64,000 bases of DNA, taken from positions 124,001 through 188,000 of the forward strand of contig JAAZNM010000001.1 of NCBI GenBank assembly GCA_012798265.1. Direction: 5' to 3'. The translations under genes were made by a program, and so were the position numbers. The notes under the pieces are model-generated. The model ran no database searches and had not been told where the DNA came from. It saw only the letters and a program-made list of their open reading frames with translations. Below, one piece after another: positions 40,829 to 49,567 of this stretch (the first letter of the stretch is position 1; every line of letters begins with the position of its first letter). The DNA comes from Candidatus Roizmanbacteria bacterium (GTDB lineage: Bacteria; Patescibacteriota; Microgenomatia; UBA1406; GWC2-37-13).

Positions 40829-42064
40829 ATGTATCGACCCAACTTAATCAAACAGGCTTTTCATGATTCAAGGCGTTTTTTGGCAAAAAACTGGCTGTCT
40901 GTAATACCGGTTATCCAGATCGCCATAACCGGCAGCCAAGGAAAAACCAACACGACCCAGATCGTTTACCGCCTTCTGTCCAAGATACGACCGACCATAA
41001 GCACTGACATTGACCTTGATACCATATACAATGTCCCGATAACCGCATTAAAAATCATGCCTTGGACAAAGTATGCCGTCTTTGAACTCGGTATCGATCG
41101 CAAGGAAGAAATGGACCTCCATCTTCAGATCGTCAAACCGCGCGTGGCGATCGTTACCGGCATCTCGCCCGTCCATACCGATCAAGAACATCTTGGATCG
41201 CTAGCAAACCTTATCCGCGAAAAAAGAAAGCTCGTCGAGTCTATTCCCGGAAACGGCGTTACTATACTAAACGGCGACGACAGGATCGTTAGAGAGATGG
41301 CATCCGCCTCAAAAGCTCCGATCGTCTATTATGGACTGGGAAAAAACAACCATATACGGGCCGAAGATATAAAAAACGACCTGAAAGGAGTAGAGTTTTC
41401 CATTAAAATCGCGGGTGAAAATAGTTTTACAATAAAAACCCGCCTTATCGGCAGTCAGCACACCTTTAATATTATGGCCGCCTATGCCGTCTACCGCTAT
41501 CTGGGGTACACCGATCTCCAATATTTTAAGGAAACGGTCGAGGCGATTAAACCTTTGACCGGACGGATGAGCCTTGAAAAGGGACCGGATCAGACCAATA
41601 TCCTTGACGATTCGCTTAGGGCTAATCCCGCCTCGACCGCTTTCGGCCTGAAAACTTTGTCGGAGATTAAATATCCTGACGGACGAAAAATTGCCGTTTT
41701 ATGCGAGATGGGGGAGTTGGAAAAACCGGTTGACGAACACAAAAAAATCGGTCGGTTGATTGCCGGGTTGAACATCGACTACCTGATCTCCGTCGGTTCC
41801 CTCCAAAGATTTACCGCCGACCAGGCGATAAGAAGCGGAATGGATAAAAACCGTGTATATGCCGCCGCCAACGTCATCGAATGCGCCAAAATCCTAAAAA
41901 AAATCATTAAAAAAAATGATCTCCTTTACTTTAAAGGGTCACGTCTTAAACACATCGAAAGAGTTTTGATGATCTTAAGGGGAGACGAGGTCAGATGCCC
42001 CCTTACAAGCTGCCCCGCCTACATCCACTGTTCAAAATGTCCTCGGTTACGTATTGACAATTAA
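40829..42064 (+). CDS. Mur ligase family protein (MurF-like) with Cys-rich tail
   Basis: The 411-residue protein has the ATP loop ITGSQGKTNTTQIVYRLL (about 31-48), FELGIDRKEEMDLH and GISPVHTDQEHLGS of the central Mur ligase domain, and a C-terminal domain with ILDDSLRANPASTAFGL, like MurF. MurF adds D-Ala-D-Ala to the peptidoglycan precursor. The first UDP-binding domain is reduced to about 25 residues, so it may act on another peptide acceptor. The last 20 residues hold four Cys (CPLTSCPAYIHCSKCPRL), probably a zinc site and unusual for the family. Confidence 0.82.
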   Translation: MYRPNLIKQAFHDSRRFLAKNWLSVIPVIQIAITGSQGKTNTTQIVYRLLSKIRPTISTDIDLDTIYNVPITALKIMPWTKYAVFELGIDRKEEMDLHLQIVKPRVAIVTGISPVHTDQEHLGSLANLIREKRKLVESIPGNGVTILNGDDRIVREMASASKAPIVYYGLGKNNHIRAEDIKNDLKGVEFSIKIAGENSFTIKTRLIGSQHTFNIMAAYAVYRYLGYTDLQYFKETVEAIKPLTGRMSLEKGPDQTNILDDSLRANPASTAFGLKTLSEIKYPDGRKIAVLCEMGELEKPVDEHKKIGRLIAGLNIDYLISVGSLQRFTADQAIRSGMDKNRVYAAANVIECAKILKKIIKKNDLLYFKGSRLKHIERVLMILRGDEVRCPLTSCPAYIHCSKCPRLRIDN

Positions 42065-42069
42065 AGAAC

Positions 42070-42098
42070 TTGCAAATAACCGGCAGCTTATTTATAAT
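42070..42098 (+). promoter_or_regulatory. Promoter upstream of DUF2294-like gene
   Basis: TTGCAA (42070-42075), 17-nt spacer, TATAAT (42093-42098). A TATAAC at 42102-42107 is an alternative -10. Confidence 0.65.
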
Positions 42099-42110
42099 AG
42101 TTATAACTTC

Positions 42111-42179
42111 ATGTCGCAAAAGGTAGGCAGTAAAAAGATCTTGACAGATAGTTTTGCTGTACACCAGCCGAAAAATTAA
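42111..42179 (+). CDS. Possible leader peptide before a terminator
   Basis: A 22-codon ORF (ATG at 42111, TAA at 42177-42179) starting about 5 nt after the predicted transcription start. Its stop codon lies in the loop of the hairpin 42164-42188, whose 5' arm is encoded by codons 18-20. A second hairpin, CAGTAAAA (42128-42135) with TTTTGCTG (42152-42159), lies within the ORF. No amino acid run is obvious, so the signal is unclear. Confidence 0.4.
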   Translation: MSQKVGSKKILTDSFAVHQPKN

Positions 42180-42195
42180 TCAGGCTGGTTTTTTT
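42164..42195 (+). terminator. Intrinsic terminator before DUF2294-like gene
   Basis: CCAGCC (42164-42169) pairs with GGCTGG (42183-42188), followed by seven T. It lies between the promoter at 42070 and the start at 42205, so it must be read through for expression, suggesting a regulated leader. Confidence 0.7.
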
Positions 42196-42204
42196 ATTTT
42201 TAGT

Positions 42205-42585
42205 ATGGAAAAAAGAACACAAGGGCAGGTGGAAGACGCCATTACCAAAATGATCGTCCAGTTTTATGTAGACAATCTGAAGGTTGGGCCGAAAGAAGCC
42301 AAGACCTATATACTCGACGATATGGTCATCGTCAGACTTAAAGGCAATCTGCTGCCTATCGAAAAAAAACTCCTTGAGGGTAAAGACGGAATCGAACTGG
42401 TAAAAAACATCCGCCAGGCCCTTCACGAGATAACCACCAAACATATGATGGATATCGTTACCCAAATGACCGGCCATAAAGTAATAAGCGCCCACAGTGA
42501 CGTCAGCACCAAAACCGGTGAGATGGTTAAAATCTTTGTGCTAGACGAAAATCTGGAAAAAAAATTGACTGCCGGAAGTCTGTAG
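42205..42585 (+). CDS. DUF2294-like protein
   Basis: The 126-residue protein reads KRTQGQVEDAITKMIVQFYV, GPKEAKTYILDDMVIVRLKG and TGEMVKIFVLDENLEKK, the pattern I know as DUF2294. Its function is unknown. The start at 42205 follows the terminator T-run; a longer frame to 42154 would translate the terminator itself. Control through the leader is the most informative feature. An inverted repeat at 42610-42666 ends the transcript. Confidence 0.7.
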   Translation: MEKRTQGQVEDAITKMIVQFYVDNLKVGPKEAKTYILDDMVIVRLKGNLLPIEKKLLEGKDGIELVKNIRQALHEITTKHMMDIVTQMTGHKVISAHSDVSTKTGEMVKIFVLDENLEKKLTAGSL

Positions 42586-42609
42586 AAACAATCAACTTCG
42601 CAATAAAAG

Positions 42610-42666
42610 AGATTGGTTAGACAGAAATCCTTCGTGAGACTCTATTTGTTCTTAACCAATCTTTTT
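42610..42666. terminator. Probable bidirectional terminator
   Basis: GATTGGTTA (42611-42619) pairs perfectly with TAACCAATC (42653-42661), with T5 after it on the plus strand and TCTTTT after it on the minus strand. The 33-base loop is long. It could end the DUF2294 transcript and the convergent membrane-protein transcript. Confidence 0.5.
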
Positions 42667-42930
42667 ATGTCCGATAAATTATGGAAGTATTTTGCCTATG
42701 GCTGGTTTGCCGTCCAAACCGTCTGTATCTTTATTTTACTTGAGGTCATTTTGTTCCGCTTTCCCTATATATCTCTGTTTTTTTTGATATTGGGCGGAAC
42801 CGTTTACGTAAACTGCAGGATATTTGGGTTACCTTATCGTCAGATAATTCCCCTGATAAAGAAAAACAAAAAAAACTGCGGCGCTGAACAGGCACCCGAA
42901 AAGCAGCTGGTAAAAAGTGTGGCGACGTAA
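42667..42930 (+). CDS. Doubtful small membrane protein
   Basis: An 87-codon ORF starting at an ATG right after the terminator T-run. It predicts two hydrophobic segments (about 10-30 and 34-52) and a Lys-rich tail. Against it: no promoter or Shine-Dalgarno, and its last 100 bases overlap the 3' end of a better-supported gene on the other strand. It may be spurious. Confidence 0.3.
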   Translation: MSDKLWKYFAYGWFAVQTVCIFILLEVILFRFPYISLFFLILGGTVYVNCRIFGLPYRQIIPLIKKNKKNCGAEQAPEKQLVKSVAT

Positions 42931-43422
42931 ATAAAAACGTGACCAAAAAAGCAGGGGAACGATAAATATCATTAGGGAAAACTGCCAATAATAAAGATAG
43001 TTGATTATAAGTATCCCCAAAGTCGCAACCGCCATATGAAGGCTTATCTTCCAACGGAAAGTGATTATGGCATTGACGACAACGACGCTAAAAAGCATTA
43101 GGTACATATCGAAAAAAAACTTGTTGCCGGCGATTTTCGCCAAAATCATCGTCGGAATCATTAAACCCGTGAGCGTTAAAAGAGGAATGATTCTTTGTTT
43201 CCTTTCGGTGATGTCAAAGTCGGAAAATTTCTTTTTTTTCAAAGCGGCGAAAAATAGCAATAAAGGTACGGCTATCTGGAAAAACAACACCGCCGGAAAC
43301 ATGATCTGATATTGTTCATAGCTTAGTCTGGTCCTGTTGGCGATTACAACAAGCATCAGTGGCCAAAAAAGTAACGGTCCGAAAACCAGCGATACGACCT
43401 CGGCGATTTTTTTTGTTTTCAT
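42829..43422 (-). CDS. PAP2-like integral membrane protein
   Basis: A 197-residue protein with about six hydrophobic segments. SDFDITERKQRIIPLL, WKISLHMAVATLG and SRFYLRRHTFYQLLFG resemble the PAP2 phosphatase family's KxxxxxxRP, SGH-like and SRxxxxxHxxxD motifs. The last Asp is Gln here, so phosphatase activity is uncertain. Lipid phosphate handling is the usual job of the family. The start overlaps the preceding gene's stop by four bases, so both are cotranscribed. Confidence 0.7.
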   Translation of the reverse strand: MKTKKIAEVVSLVFGPLLFWPLMLVVIANRTRLSYEQYQIMFPAVLFFQIAVPLLLFFAALKKKKFSDFDITERKQRIIPLLTLTGLMIPTMILAKIAGNKFFFDMYLMLFSVVVVNAIITFRWKISLHMAVATLGILIINYLYYWQFSLMIFIVPLLFWSRFYLRRHTFYQLLFGCLFSAAVFFVFLYQGNYLTIR

Positions 43423-45068
43423 GTTCTTTTGTAAATTCTGACTACCGGATGATCAAAAACGCTCCAGGTCTCTTCGGCCCACTCATCGTTTATCTCCAGT
43501 AATTTTTTCCCGAAAAACATCACCCTGGGAAAAGAATCGAATCTTGCCACTTCCTTAAACCCAAGTTTACCACTAAAAAGATCCCTGTAGTAAGCGGCCG
43601 TCAAAGGATAGGCATTTGCCGGATGGTTGGCAAAAACCCGTCTTGAAGGTATGACTATGTACTCTGCCTTTTTGATATTGTCATCCAGACGCTCCTTATA
43701 GAAAGGATTGTCGTCAAGGGCATAAAAATCAAAATAGTCGACTTGAAAAGTTTTACCTACCGCCGTCTTGTCGACGGGAATCGGAAGACCGATGACCTCG
43801 CTCTCGGATAAGATAAATGTATTTCCCGGTATGTTTTTGTATATCCACTCTGAGGCGGTAAACCTGACGTCGGGATTTTGGTAGACAGACAGATAGGCGA
43901 TTCCCGGAACAATCATCATAATGGTTAAAATGAAAAAAACAAAAAGGTTGGTTTTAAAACGATCATAAATACCCAAAATGAATATAATGGAAATCGTCGC
44001 CATTAAAGGGAAAACCGGAGCCATAAACCTGGTCCACTTGGTGAAAACAAAGGCGCTCGGAAAAAAATAGATCAACCAGGCCAACCTTAACAGATTTAAT
44101 TCCGGTTTTTTTGGCAACAACAAAAATCCCATGACAAAAGCGGCAAAAGTCGGGACTCCCAAAGCATAAGGAAAAATTTTGACCGCTTGAAACAATATCG
44201 GTAGCGAGCCGACAAACTGTCTCGTATAGAAAACGGCGATACGACCAAGGGCAACATCGCTTTCATACCTCATCGACATCAAAAAATCTGTTAGCGAAAT
44301 ATAATTATGGGGAGAGAAGATAACGGCTACCGGTAGAGCCAAAAGCAGCATCCGGACAACCGCTACCATCCATCTTAAAAAACGGGCGGCACGGGTCTTT
44401 TCTTTTTGCCCATGAAAAATTACCAAAACCGGCAGGGCAAAAAAAATCATGGCCGACATCTTTGTGGCCAAAGCCAAACCGCAGGTTATTGCGGAAACCG
44501 TCAGAAAAAAATCAATGTCAACTGACTTTTTGATAAATAGGATGGACAGATAGATGATTGTCGTATAAAAAAACATTAGTAAAGATTCTGTCGTTCCGAA
44601 ATGGGAGTATTGAATCGCATAAGGGGAAAAGATTATTATCAATCCGGCAAAGATATTGCCGGCATACGAGTTTTTGACGGTTTTGGACATAAACAAACGG
44701 ATCGTTTTAATAAGGAAAAACGCGGTAAAGATCGAAGCCGCCGATGAGATCAGCCTCAGGCTAAAAGTCGCTTCTTCAAAACTTATGTAGGGAACGGTTT
44801 TTTTTGAGAGAATATGGAAAAGCCTGACAAGAAAATAACTCAGATACAGAGGCAGTTGACCATAGGCGAAAAAACGGGGATTAAGACAGTCTTTTATTCC
44901 TTGGGGAAAAAGATCTTTGACGCTGCAACCAAGTCCCGTCACGGCATTCGCCATATTTCTTTCATCGGGATGAAGGGCATAGGGCAGACCCCATCCCAGG
45001 TTAACTAGCCTGGTATAAAGCAGTAATACCAAAAGGCCCATTGCTAAAATCCACTTGATTTTTACCAT
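43419..45068 (-). CDS. GT39/PMT-like membrane glycosyltransferase
   Basis: The 549-residue protein has about ten or more hydrophobic helices. It begins with a membrane helix and then LGWGLPYALHPDERNMANAV, which includes the Asp-Glu (PDE) in the first luminal loop that is catalytic in polyprenyl-phosphate-mannose glycosyltransferases. A soluble C-terminal domain (about 410-549) includes WIYKNIPGNTFILSE. It probably transfers sugars from a lipid carrier to proteins or glycans outside the membrane. Confidence 0.8.
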   Translation of the reverse strand: MVKIKWILAMGLLVLLLYTRLVNLGWGLPYALHPDERNMANAVTGLGCSVKDLFPQGIKDCLNPRFFAYGQLPLYLSYFLVRLFHILSKKTVPYISFEEATFSLRLISSAASIFTAFFLIKTIRLFMSKTVKNSYAGNIFAGLIIIFSPYAIQYSHFGTTESLLMFFYTTIIYLSILFIKKSVDIDFFLTVSAITCGLALATKMSAMIFFALPVLVIFHGQKEKTRAARFLRWMVAVVRMLLLALPVAVIFSPHNYISLTDFLMSMRYESDVALGRIAVFYTRQFVGSLPILFQAVKIFPYALGVPTFAAFVMGFLLLPKKPELNLLRLAWLIYFFPSAFVFTKWTRFMAPVFPLMATISIIFILGIYDRFKTNLFVFFILTIMMIVPGIAYLSVYQNPDVRFTASEWIYKNIPGNTFILSESEVIGLPIPVDKTAVGKTFQVDYFDFYALDDNPFYKERLDDNIKKAEYIVIPSRRVFANHPANAYPLTAAYYRDLFSGKLGFKEVARFDSFPRVMFFGKKLLEINDEWAEETWSVFDHPVVRIYKRT

Positions 45069-45112
45069 ATCAAATATTATTATATTAAATCAATACTGAA
45101 AGAAATTATATT

Positions 45113-45379
45113 ATGACATACGAACTAACTTTCTTGCTCAACGAAGAGGAAGAACTTAAAAAAATAAGCGAGCTTATCACCTCTCTTTCCGGCAAAGTCA
45201 TAAAAGAAGACAAATGGGGAGAAAAAGCCTTGTTCTTTCCAATAAAAAAAGCGAACAAAGCCGTTTTCTACTGTTGGGCACTCGAGATGGAAACGAAAAA
45301 AATGGCTGAGTTTAAAAGAAAACTTAATTTTAACGAAAAAATTCTCCGCTATTTGTTATTAGAAAAAGCGGGGGAATAA
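45113..45379 (+). CDS. rpsF: 30S ribosomal protein bS6
   Basis: An 88-residue protein with MTYELTFLLNEEEELKKI and LFFPIKKANKAVFYCWALEM, corresponding to the bS6 beta-sheet and the YPI-K-GYY region, slightly modified. It binds bS18 in the 30S platform. It leads the conserved rpsF-ssb-rpsR cluster. A TATATT directly touches the ATG. Confidence 0.92.
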   Translation: MTYELTFLLNEEEELKKISELITSLSGKVIKEDKWGEKALFFPIKKANKAVFYCWALEMETKKMAEFKRKLNFNEKILRYLLLEKAGE

Positions 45380-45383
45380 AAAT

Positions 45384-45899
45384 ATGGCCAGTCGATCATT
45401 GAATCGAGTTACTTTGATCGGAAATTTGACGCGCGATCCGGAATTGAAATATACTCCGGCCGGTACGGCTGTCTGCACCTTTGGCGTAGCCACCAACAGA
45501 TCGTGGACGACCGCCGAAGGCCAGATCAAAGAAGAAGCCCAGTATCATCGGATAGTCGCTTGGCATAAACTGGCCGAACTTTGCGGTAAACTTTTGGTAA
45601 AAGGACGCAAGGTTTATCTTGAGGGAAGACTGACTTATCGAACCTTTACCGGACGCGACGGTCAGGAAAGAACTATCGCCGAAATCGTTCTCGACGATTT
45701 CATAGTCTTTGGCGATGGGAGAAAGGTTGTTAACGGATCAACAGAAACAGGAACCGCCCCTTCCAAGACAGAAGAGACCACCGCCCATGAAGAAGAGACT
45801 ATCGCGGTAGAGGAGTCGGTCCGCGAATCCAAAACGGAAAACGCTGAAAAAAAGGAAGACAAAAATGAGGACGTCAGTCCGGACGACATACCGTTTTAA
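45384..45899 (+). CDS. ssb: Single-stranded DNA-binding protein
   Basis: A 171-residue SSB with one OB fold: NRVTLIGNLTRDPELKYTPAG, FGVATNRSW, HRIVAWHKLAELCGKLLVKG and YLEGRLTYRTF. A Glu/Lys-rich linker follows from about residue 115, ending in the acidic tip DDIPF, which recruits partner proteins. It starts four bases after rpsF. Confidence 0.96.
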   Translation: MASRSLNRVTLIGNLTRDPELKYTPAGTAVCTFGVATNRSWTTAEGQIKEEAQYHRIVAWHKLAELCGKLLVKGRKVYLEGRLTYRTFTGRDGQERTIAEIVLDDFIVFGDGRKVVNGSTETGTAPSKTEETTAHEEETIAVEESVRESKTENAEKKEDKNEDVSPDDIPF

Positions 45900-45961
45900 G
45901 TTTGTCAAGAACCAAACAAACTTGACGAACTTGATAAACTTTATAACTTGATAAACTAAAT

Positions 45962-46168
45962 ATGAAATGTTTTTTTTGCCAATACAAAACCGAGCCCAAT
46001 TACAAGGATATCGACAATCTGCAGAAATTCCTGTCCGTCAGGAAAAAAATTTTGAGCCGTGAAAGAACCGGCGTCTGTGCCAATCACCAACGCAAACTTT
46101 CCAAACATATCAAATATGCACGCTACTTGAGCCTTATTCCTTTCGTTTCCTACCAGGGTATAAAATAA
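45962..46168 (+). CDS. rpsR: 30S ribosomal protein bS18, zinc-binding form
   Basis: A 68-residue protein: MKCFFCQ gives a CxxC pair, and CANHQRKL supplies a further Cys and His, so this is the zinc-ribbon version. NYKDIDNLQKFLSVRKKIL and HIKYARYLSLIPF match the family core. rplI, often next, is absent. A 60-base gap with an imperfect repeat of the text ACTTGA/AAACTT separates it from ssb. Confidence 0.93.
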   Translation: MKCFFCQYKTEPNYKDIDNLQKFLSVRKKILSRERTGVCANHQRKLSKHIKYARYLSLIPFVSYQGIK

Positions 46169-46238
46169 AAACCGGAGATTGATCTAAGATTTTAATCGAC
46201 AGTTATCTCTTTTGATGCTTTCTACATACAATCCCTGT

Positions 46239-46244
46239 TATAAT
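46239..46244 (+). promoter_or_regulatory. -10 box, leaderless start
   Basis: TATAAT overlaps an in-frame ATG at 46243 and ends 7 nt before the ATG at 46252. This decides the start: the first ATG would lie inside the promoter. Confidence 0.55.
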
Positions 46245-46251
46245 GGATTTT

Positions 46252-46971
46252 ATGTTGATTGACCTGAAGATTCCCCAGGACGCCAAATGTCTTTTGAAAC
46301 TGGGACAGGAGGTGGATCTTGACACTCCCTGTTACGAAACCGGCCAACAGGAAGAAGTCGATATTTTTATAGCCAAGGAGCTTGGCATCCCTCCAAACAA
46401 AATATTCCAGTATTTAAAAAAGCTCGTCGGCGACCCCATCCGTAAAAATGACCTTCTGGCAACCAAAAAAAATTTTCTTACCTCAAGCAAGTTTTTCAGC
46501 CCTGTTGACGGGGTTATAAAGGAGATAGACCATAATGAAGGAAAGCTCGTCGTCACCGCTGCCGGGACCGACAAACTGACCGTTAGAACAAAAATAAAAG
46601 GAACTGTTTCCAAAATAGACAAATACCGAGTCGGGATAGAGATTAAAAAAGCTTCGTCGTTCGCTTTAAAAAAAACCGATGCCGTTTTTGGAGGAAGGAT
46701 CGTTTTGGTAAGACAGGAAAACGACCCTAACCTTACCCTGGAAGAGGTTGCCAAGAAAATCGCCGTTATCAAATCGCCAAATGCCTACCTGCAGAGAAAA
46801 ATTGAGGCGCTTCAAACTACCGGCTTCGTCACTCTGATGCAGATTACGGAAAAAACCGATTTCCCTTCGTGTCAGATTAAAAATCCCCAGGACATGGATA
46901 AAATATTCGAAGACAAATTTACCTATTGTTTTGTCGATGCCGATTCCGGTAGAATTATTTTCTATCACTAA
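46252..46971 (+). CDS. Barrel-sandwich-hybrid (lipoyl-like) domain protein, unknown
   Basis: A 239-residue soluble protein. The part from about 60 to 110 reads VGDPIRKNDLLATKK then SPVDGVIKEIDHNEGKLVV, typical of the biotin/lipoyl-like barrel-sandwich hybrid fold found also in RnfC and efflux adaptor proteins. The biotinylated or lipoylated Lys is not present. The last 100 residues are not recognised. It lies three bases before the processing protease gene and is likely cotranscribed with it. Confidence 0.6.
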   Translation: MLIDLKIPQDAKCLLKLGQEVDLDTPCYETGQQEEVDIFIAKELGIPPNKIFQYLKKLVGDPIRKNDLLATKKNFLTSSKFFSPVDGVIKEIDHNEGKLVVTAAGTDKLTVRTKIKGTVSKIDKYRVGIEIKKASSFALKKTDAVFGGRIVLVRQENDPNLTLEEVAKKIAVIKSPNAYLQRKIEALQTTGFVTLMQITEKTDFPSCQIKNPQDMDKIFEDKFTYCFVDADSGRIIFYH

Positions 46972-46974
46972 CAG

Positions 46975-48210
46975 ATGAAAAACAAAATCACCAACTGGTT
47001 GCTGATTTTATCATTGGCGGTGTTCCTTTTCGGTTCCGGATACAAAATAGGGGAATATAAAGCCAACAACTCCAAAGTAGAAAAAAACGATTACAACATA
47101 ATCAATGCATCCGGAAGTTCCTCGGCCAAAAACGTCGACTTCTCATTGTTTTGGGAAACCTGGAACAAGGTCGAGGAAAAGTATATAGACAAAAAAAAAC
47201 TTGATTCGAAAAAGATGTTTTACGGAGCGATAAAGGGTATGGTCAACTCCCTTGAGGATCCCTACACTTATTTCTTGACTCCTGACGAAAATAAATCCTC
47301 CAAGGACGATCTGGAGGGTAAGTTTGACGGCATCGGTGCCCAGTTAGGCCTAAAAGACTACCGAATCGTCATCGTCGCTCCCCTAAAAGACTCGCCGGCG
47401 GAAAAAGCCGGACTTAAGTCCGGGGACTTCATCGTCAAAATTGACGGTCAACCGACAAAAGATCTCAATCTCAACCAGGCCGTCCTGAAAATTCGCGGCC
47501 AGAAAGGAACTAAGGTCAAGCTTACCCTGGAAAGGTCAGATAAGGAGTTTGATGCCGAGATCGTAAGAGATGTCATCAAAGTCCAGTCGGTCGAACTGAG
47601 CTACGAGAAAAAAAACAATAAAAAGATCGCTTACCTAAAATTAAATCAGTTTGGCGAAAACACCAAGGACGAATGGAATAAAAAGGCTGAGGAAATAAAG
47701 GGAAAGTATAAGAACAAGGAAGTATCCGGAATGGTTCTTGACCTTAGAGACAATCCCGGCGGTTATCTTGAAGGATCTGTGTATGTCGCCTCGGAGTTTC
47801 TGCCCTTTGGAAAAACCGTTGTCAAACAGGAATCGACCGTCATCGAGAATAAAAACTACCAAGTGTTAAGAAATGGGGCATTAACCGACATCCCTCTTGT
47901 CGTCCTTATCAATAAAGGATCGGCCTCCGCCTCGGAGATACTTTCGGGGGCGTTAAGAGATTATAAAAGAGCCAAACTTGTCGGAGAAAACACCTTTGGC
48001 AAAGGCTCTGTCCAGGAGCCGGTCGACTTAAGCGAAGGAGCCGGACTTCATGTCACGGTCGCCAAATGGATCTTGCCTAACGGCGATTGGATCAACGGAA
48101 AGGGTATCGCCCCCGACATCAAAGCGGAAAACCAAATCAAAGACGGCAACACCCTTACCAGGGAAAATGACAAACAACTTGACGTCGCCATAACCGAACT
48201 GCTTAAATAA
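46975..48210 (+). CDS. ctpA: Carboxy-terminal processing protease (S41)
   Basis: The 411-residue protein has an N-terminal signal or anchor helix (about 6-24), a PDZ domain (about 105-185; LKDSPAEKAGLKSGDFIVKI) and the S41 catalytic core: LDLRDNPGGYLEGS, the nucleophile Ser in NKGSASASEIL (about 320) and the Lys in GENTFGKGSVQEP (about 345). These proteases trim C-termini of extracytoplasmic proteins. Length and domain order are standard. Confidence 0.95.
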   Translation: MKNKITNWLLILSLAVFLFGSGYKIGEYKANNSKVEKNDYNIINASGSSSAKNVDFSLFWETWNKVEEKYIDKKKLDSKKMFYGAIKGMVNSLEDPYTYFLTPDENKSSKDDLEGKFDGIGAQLGLKDYRIVIVAPLKDSPAEKAGLKSGDFIVKIDGQPTKDLNLNQAVLKIRGQKGTKVKLTLERSDKEFDAEIVRDVIKVQSVELSYEKKNNKKIAYLKLNQFGENTKDEWNKKAEEIKGKYKNKEVSGMVLDLRDNPGGYLEGSVYVASEFLPFGKTVVKQESTVIENKNYQVLRNGALTDIPLVVLINKGSASASEILSGALRDYKRAKLVGENTFGKGSVQEPVDLSEGAGLHVTVAKWILPNGDWINGKGIAPDIKAENQIKDGNTLTRENDKQLDVAITELLK

Positions 48211-48240
48211 TAAGCGATACTATCCCGCAACCTTCCTTGC

Positions 48241-48246
48241 TATAAT
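48241..48246 (+). promoter_or_regulatory. -10 box, leaderless start of hisS
   Basis: TATAAT ends 7 nt before the ATG at 48254. An ATG at 48248 is only one base past the box. Confidence 0.55.
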
Positions 48247-48253
48247 AATGTTC

Positions 48254-49504
48254 ATGGTAAATTCAGATAACAAACCGCAAACCCTAAAAGGATTCCGCGA
48301 TTTCCTGCCTGAGGAAAAAAGGAAGAGAGATTATGTATTGGGAAAAATCATCCAGGCTTTTGAAATTTTCGGCTTCGAGCCATTGGAAACACCGACCCTC
48401 GAATACGCTTCGGTACTGCTCGGCAAATACGGAAAAGAGGCCGATAAACTTGTCTACACTTTTAAAGACCGCGGCAACCGCACTTTAGGCCTTCGTTACG
48501 ATCAAACCGTCCCAACGGCCCGCGTCCTTTGCCAATACCAAAACACGCTCCCTAAGTTTTTCCGACGTTACCAGGTGCAGAATGTTTTTCGGGCCGATAA
48601 ACCGCAGAGGGGTCGTTTCCGCGAATTTACCCAGTGCGATATCGACATTTTCGGATCAAGTTCGCCGATCACCGACGCCGAGATTATCGCCACCTCCTAC
48701 TATGCTTTTAAGAACATCGGTTTTAAAAAGATAAGGATCCTTGTCAACGACCGACAGATACTGTTTGAGTCGTTAAAACCGTATACCGACGAAAAAGTCA
48801 GTTTGTTTTCCGTTATCCAAACGGTTGATAAGGCTGACAAGATAGGACAAGACAAGGTAATCGAAGAGCTTATTGCCAAAGGTATGGACCAAAAAAAAGC
48901 CCAAAACGCCTGGAAGGCGATCTCACAAGCCAAAATATCCGATAACCTTACAGGGATAATAAGTTATGCCAAGGAGCTTGGAGTCCCTGATGACATGGTT
49001 GAGTTTTCACCTACTTTGGCGCGCGGCCTTGATTACTATACCGGGATGATTTTGGAGATCAAGATACCCGGCTATGACGAAGGAGCCTGCGGCGGAGGGG
49101 GACGATATGATGAACTTATCGGCCAACTAGGCGGCGGCGTTGCCGTACCGGCTGTCGGCGTCGCCTTCGGCCTGGACAGGACAATCGAGGCGGCTGATTT
49201 TTTTCGGCTCATACCCCAGGAGAATTTGGGGACCCAGATTCTGATAACCGTGTTTGACCAATCGACTCTCGTCGACTCCCTAAAAACAGCCTTTTCCCTG
49301 AGGAACAAAAAAATAAAGACCGAAGTTTATCCGGGACTTGACAAAATAGACAAGCAGCTGAAGTACGCCGACCGCAAAAAAATTCCCTATGTCATAATTA
49401 TTGGACCAGAAGAAGTGTCCAAAAATGTCATTAAGCTGAAGGATATGAAAACTGGGAAACAATCGGAACTTAACCTACGGCAACTTTTGGATATGTTTAT
49501 CTAA
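48254..49504 (+). CDS. hisS: Histidyl-tRNA synthetase
   Basis: Class II synthetase of 416 residues: KGFRDFLPEEKRKRDYV, motif 2 LRYDQTVPTARVLCQY and FRREFTQCDIDIFG, His-specific LARGLDYYTGMILEI, and CGGGGRYDELIGQLGG. The anticodon-binding domain closes the protein. The start is set by the -10 spacing. Confidence 0.96.
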   Translation: MVNSDNKPQTLKGFRDFLPEEKRKRDYVLGKIIQAFEIFGFEPLETPTLEYASVLLGKYGKEADKLVYTFKDRGNRTLGLRYDQTVPTARVLCQYQNTLPKFFRRYQVQNVFRADKPQRGRFREFTQCDIDIFGSSSPITDAEIIATSYYAFKNIGFKKIRILVNDRQILFESLKPYTDEKVSLFSVIQTVDKADKIGQDKVIEELIAKGMDQKKAQNAWKAISQAKISDNLTGIISYAKELGVPDDMVEFSPTLARGLDYYTGMILEIKIPGYDEGACGGGGRYDELIGQLGGGVAVPAVGVAFGLDRTIEAADFFRLIPQENLGTQILITVFDQSTLVDSLKTAFSLRNKKIKTEVYPGLDKIDKQLKYADRKKIPYVIIIGPEEVSKNVIKLKDMKTGKQSELNLRQLLDMFI

Positions 49505-49517
49505 GACGATCCAAGGC

Positions 49518-49535
49518 GCGACCTCGCAGGTCGAC
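49518..49535. repeat. Half copy of the GC-rich palindromic repeat
   Basis: GCGACCTCGCAGGTCGAC matches the left half of the full palindrome at 58804, 61882 and 63436. It lies in the gap before the RF1-like gene. Confidence 0.7.
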
Positions 49536-49567
49536 ATTTTCACCATTTTAGAATTAAAAAAATTATT

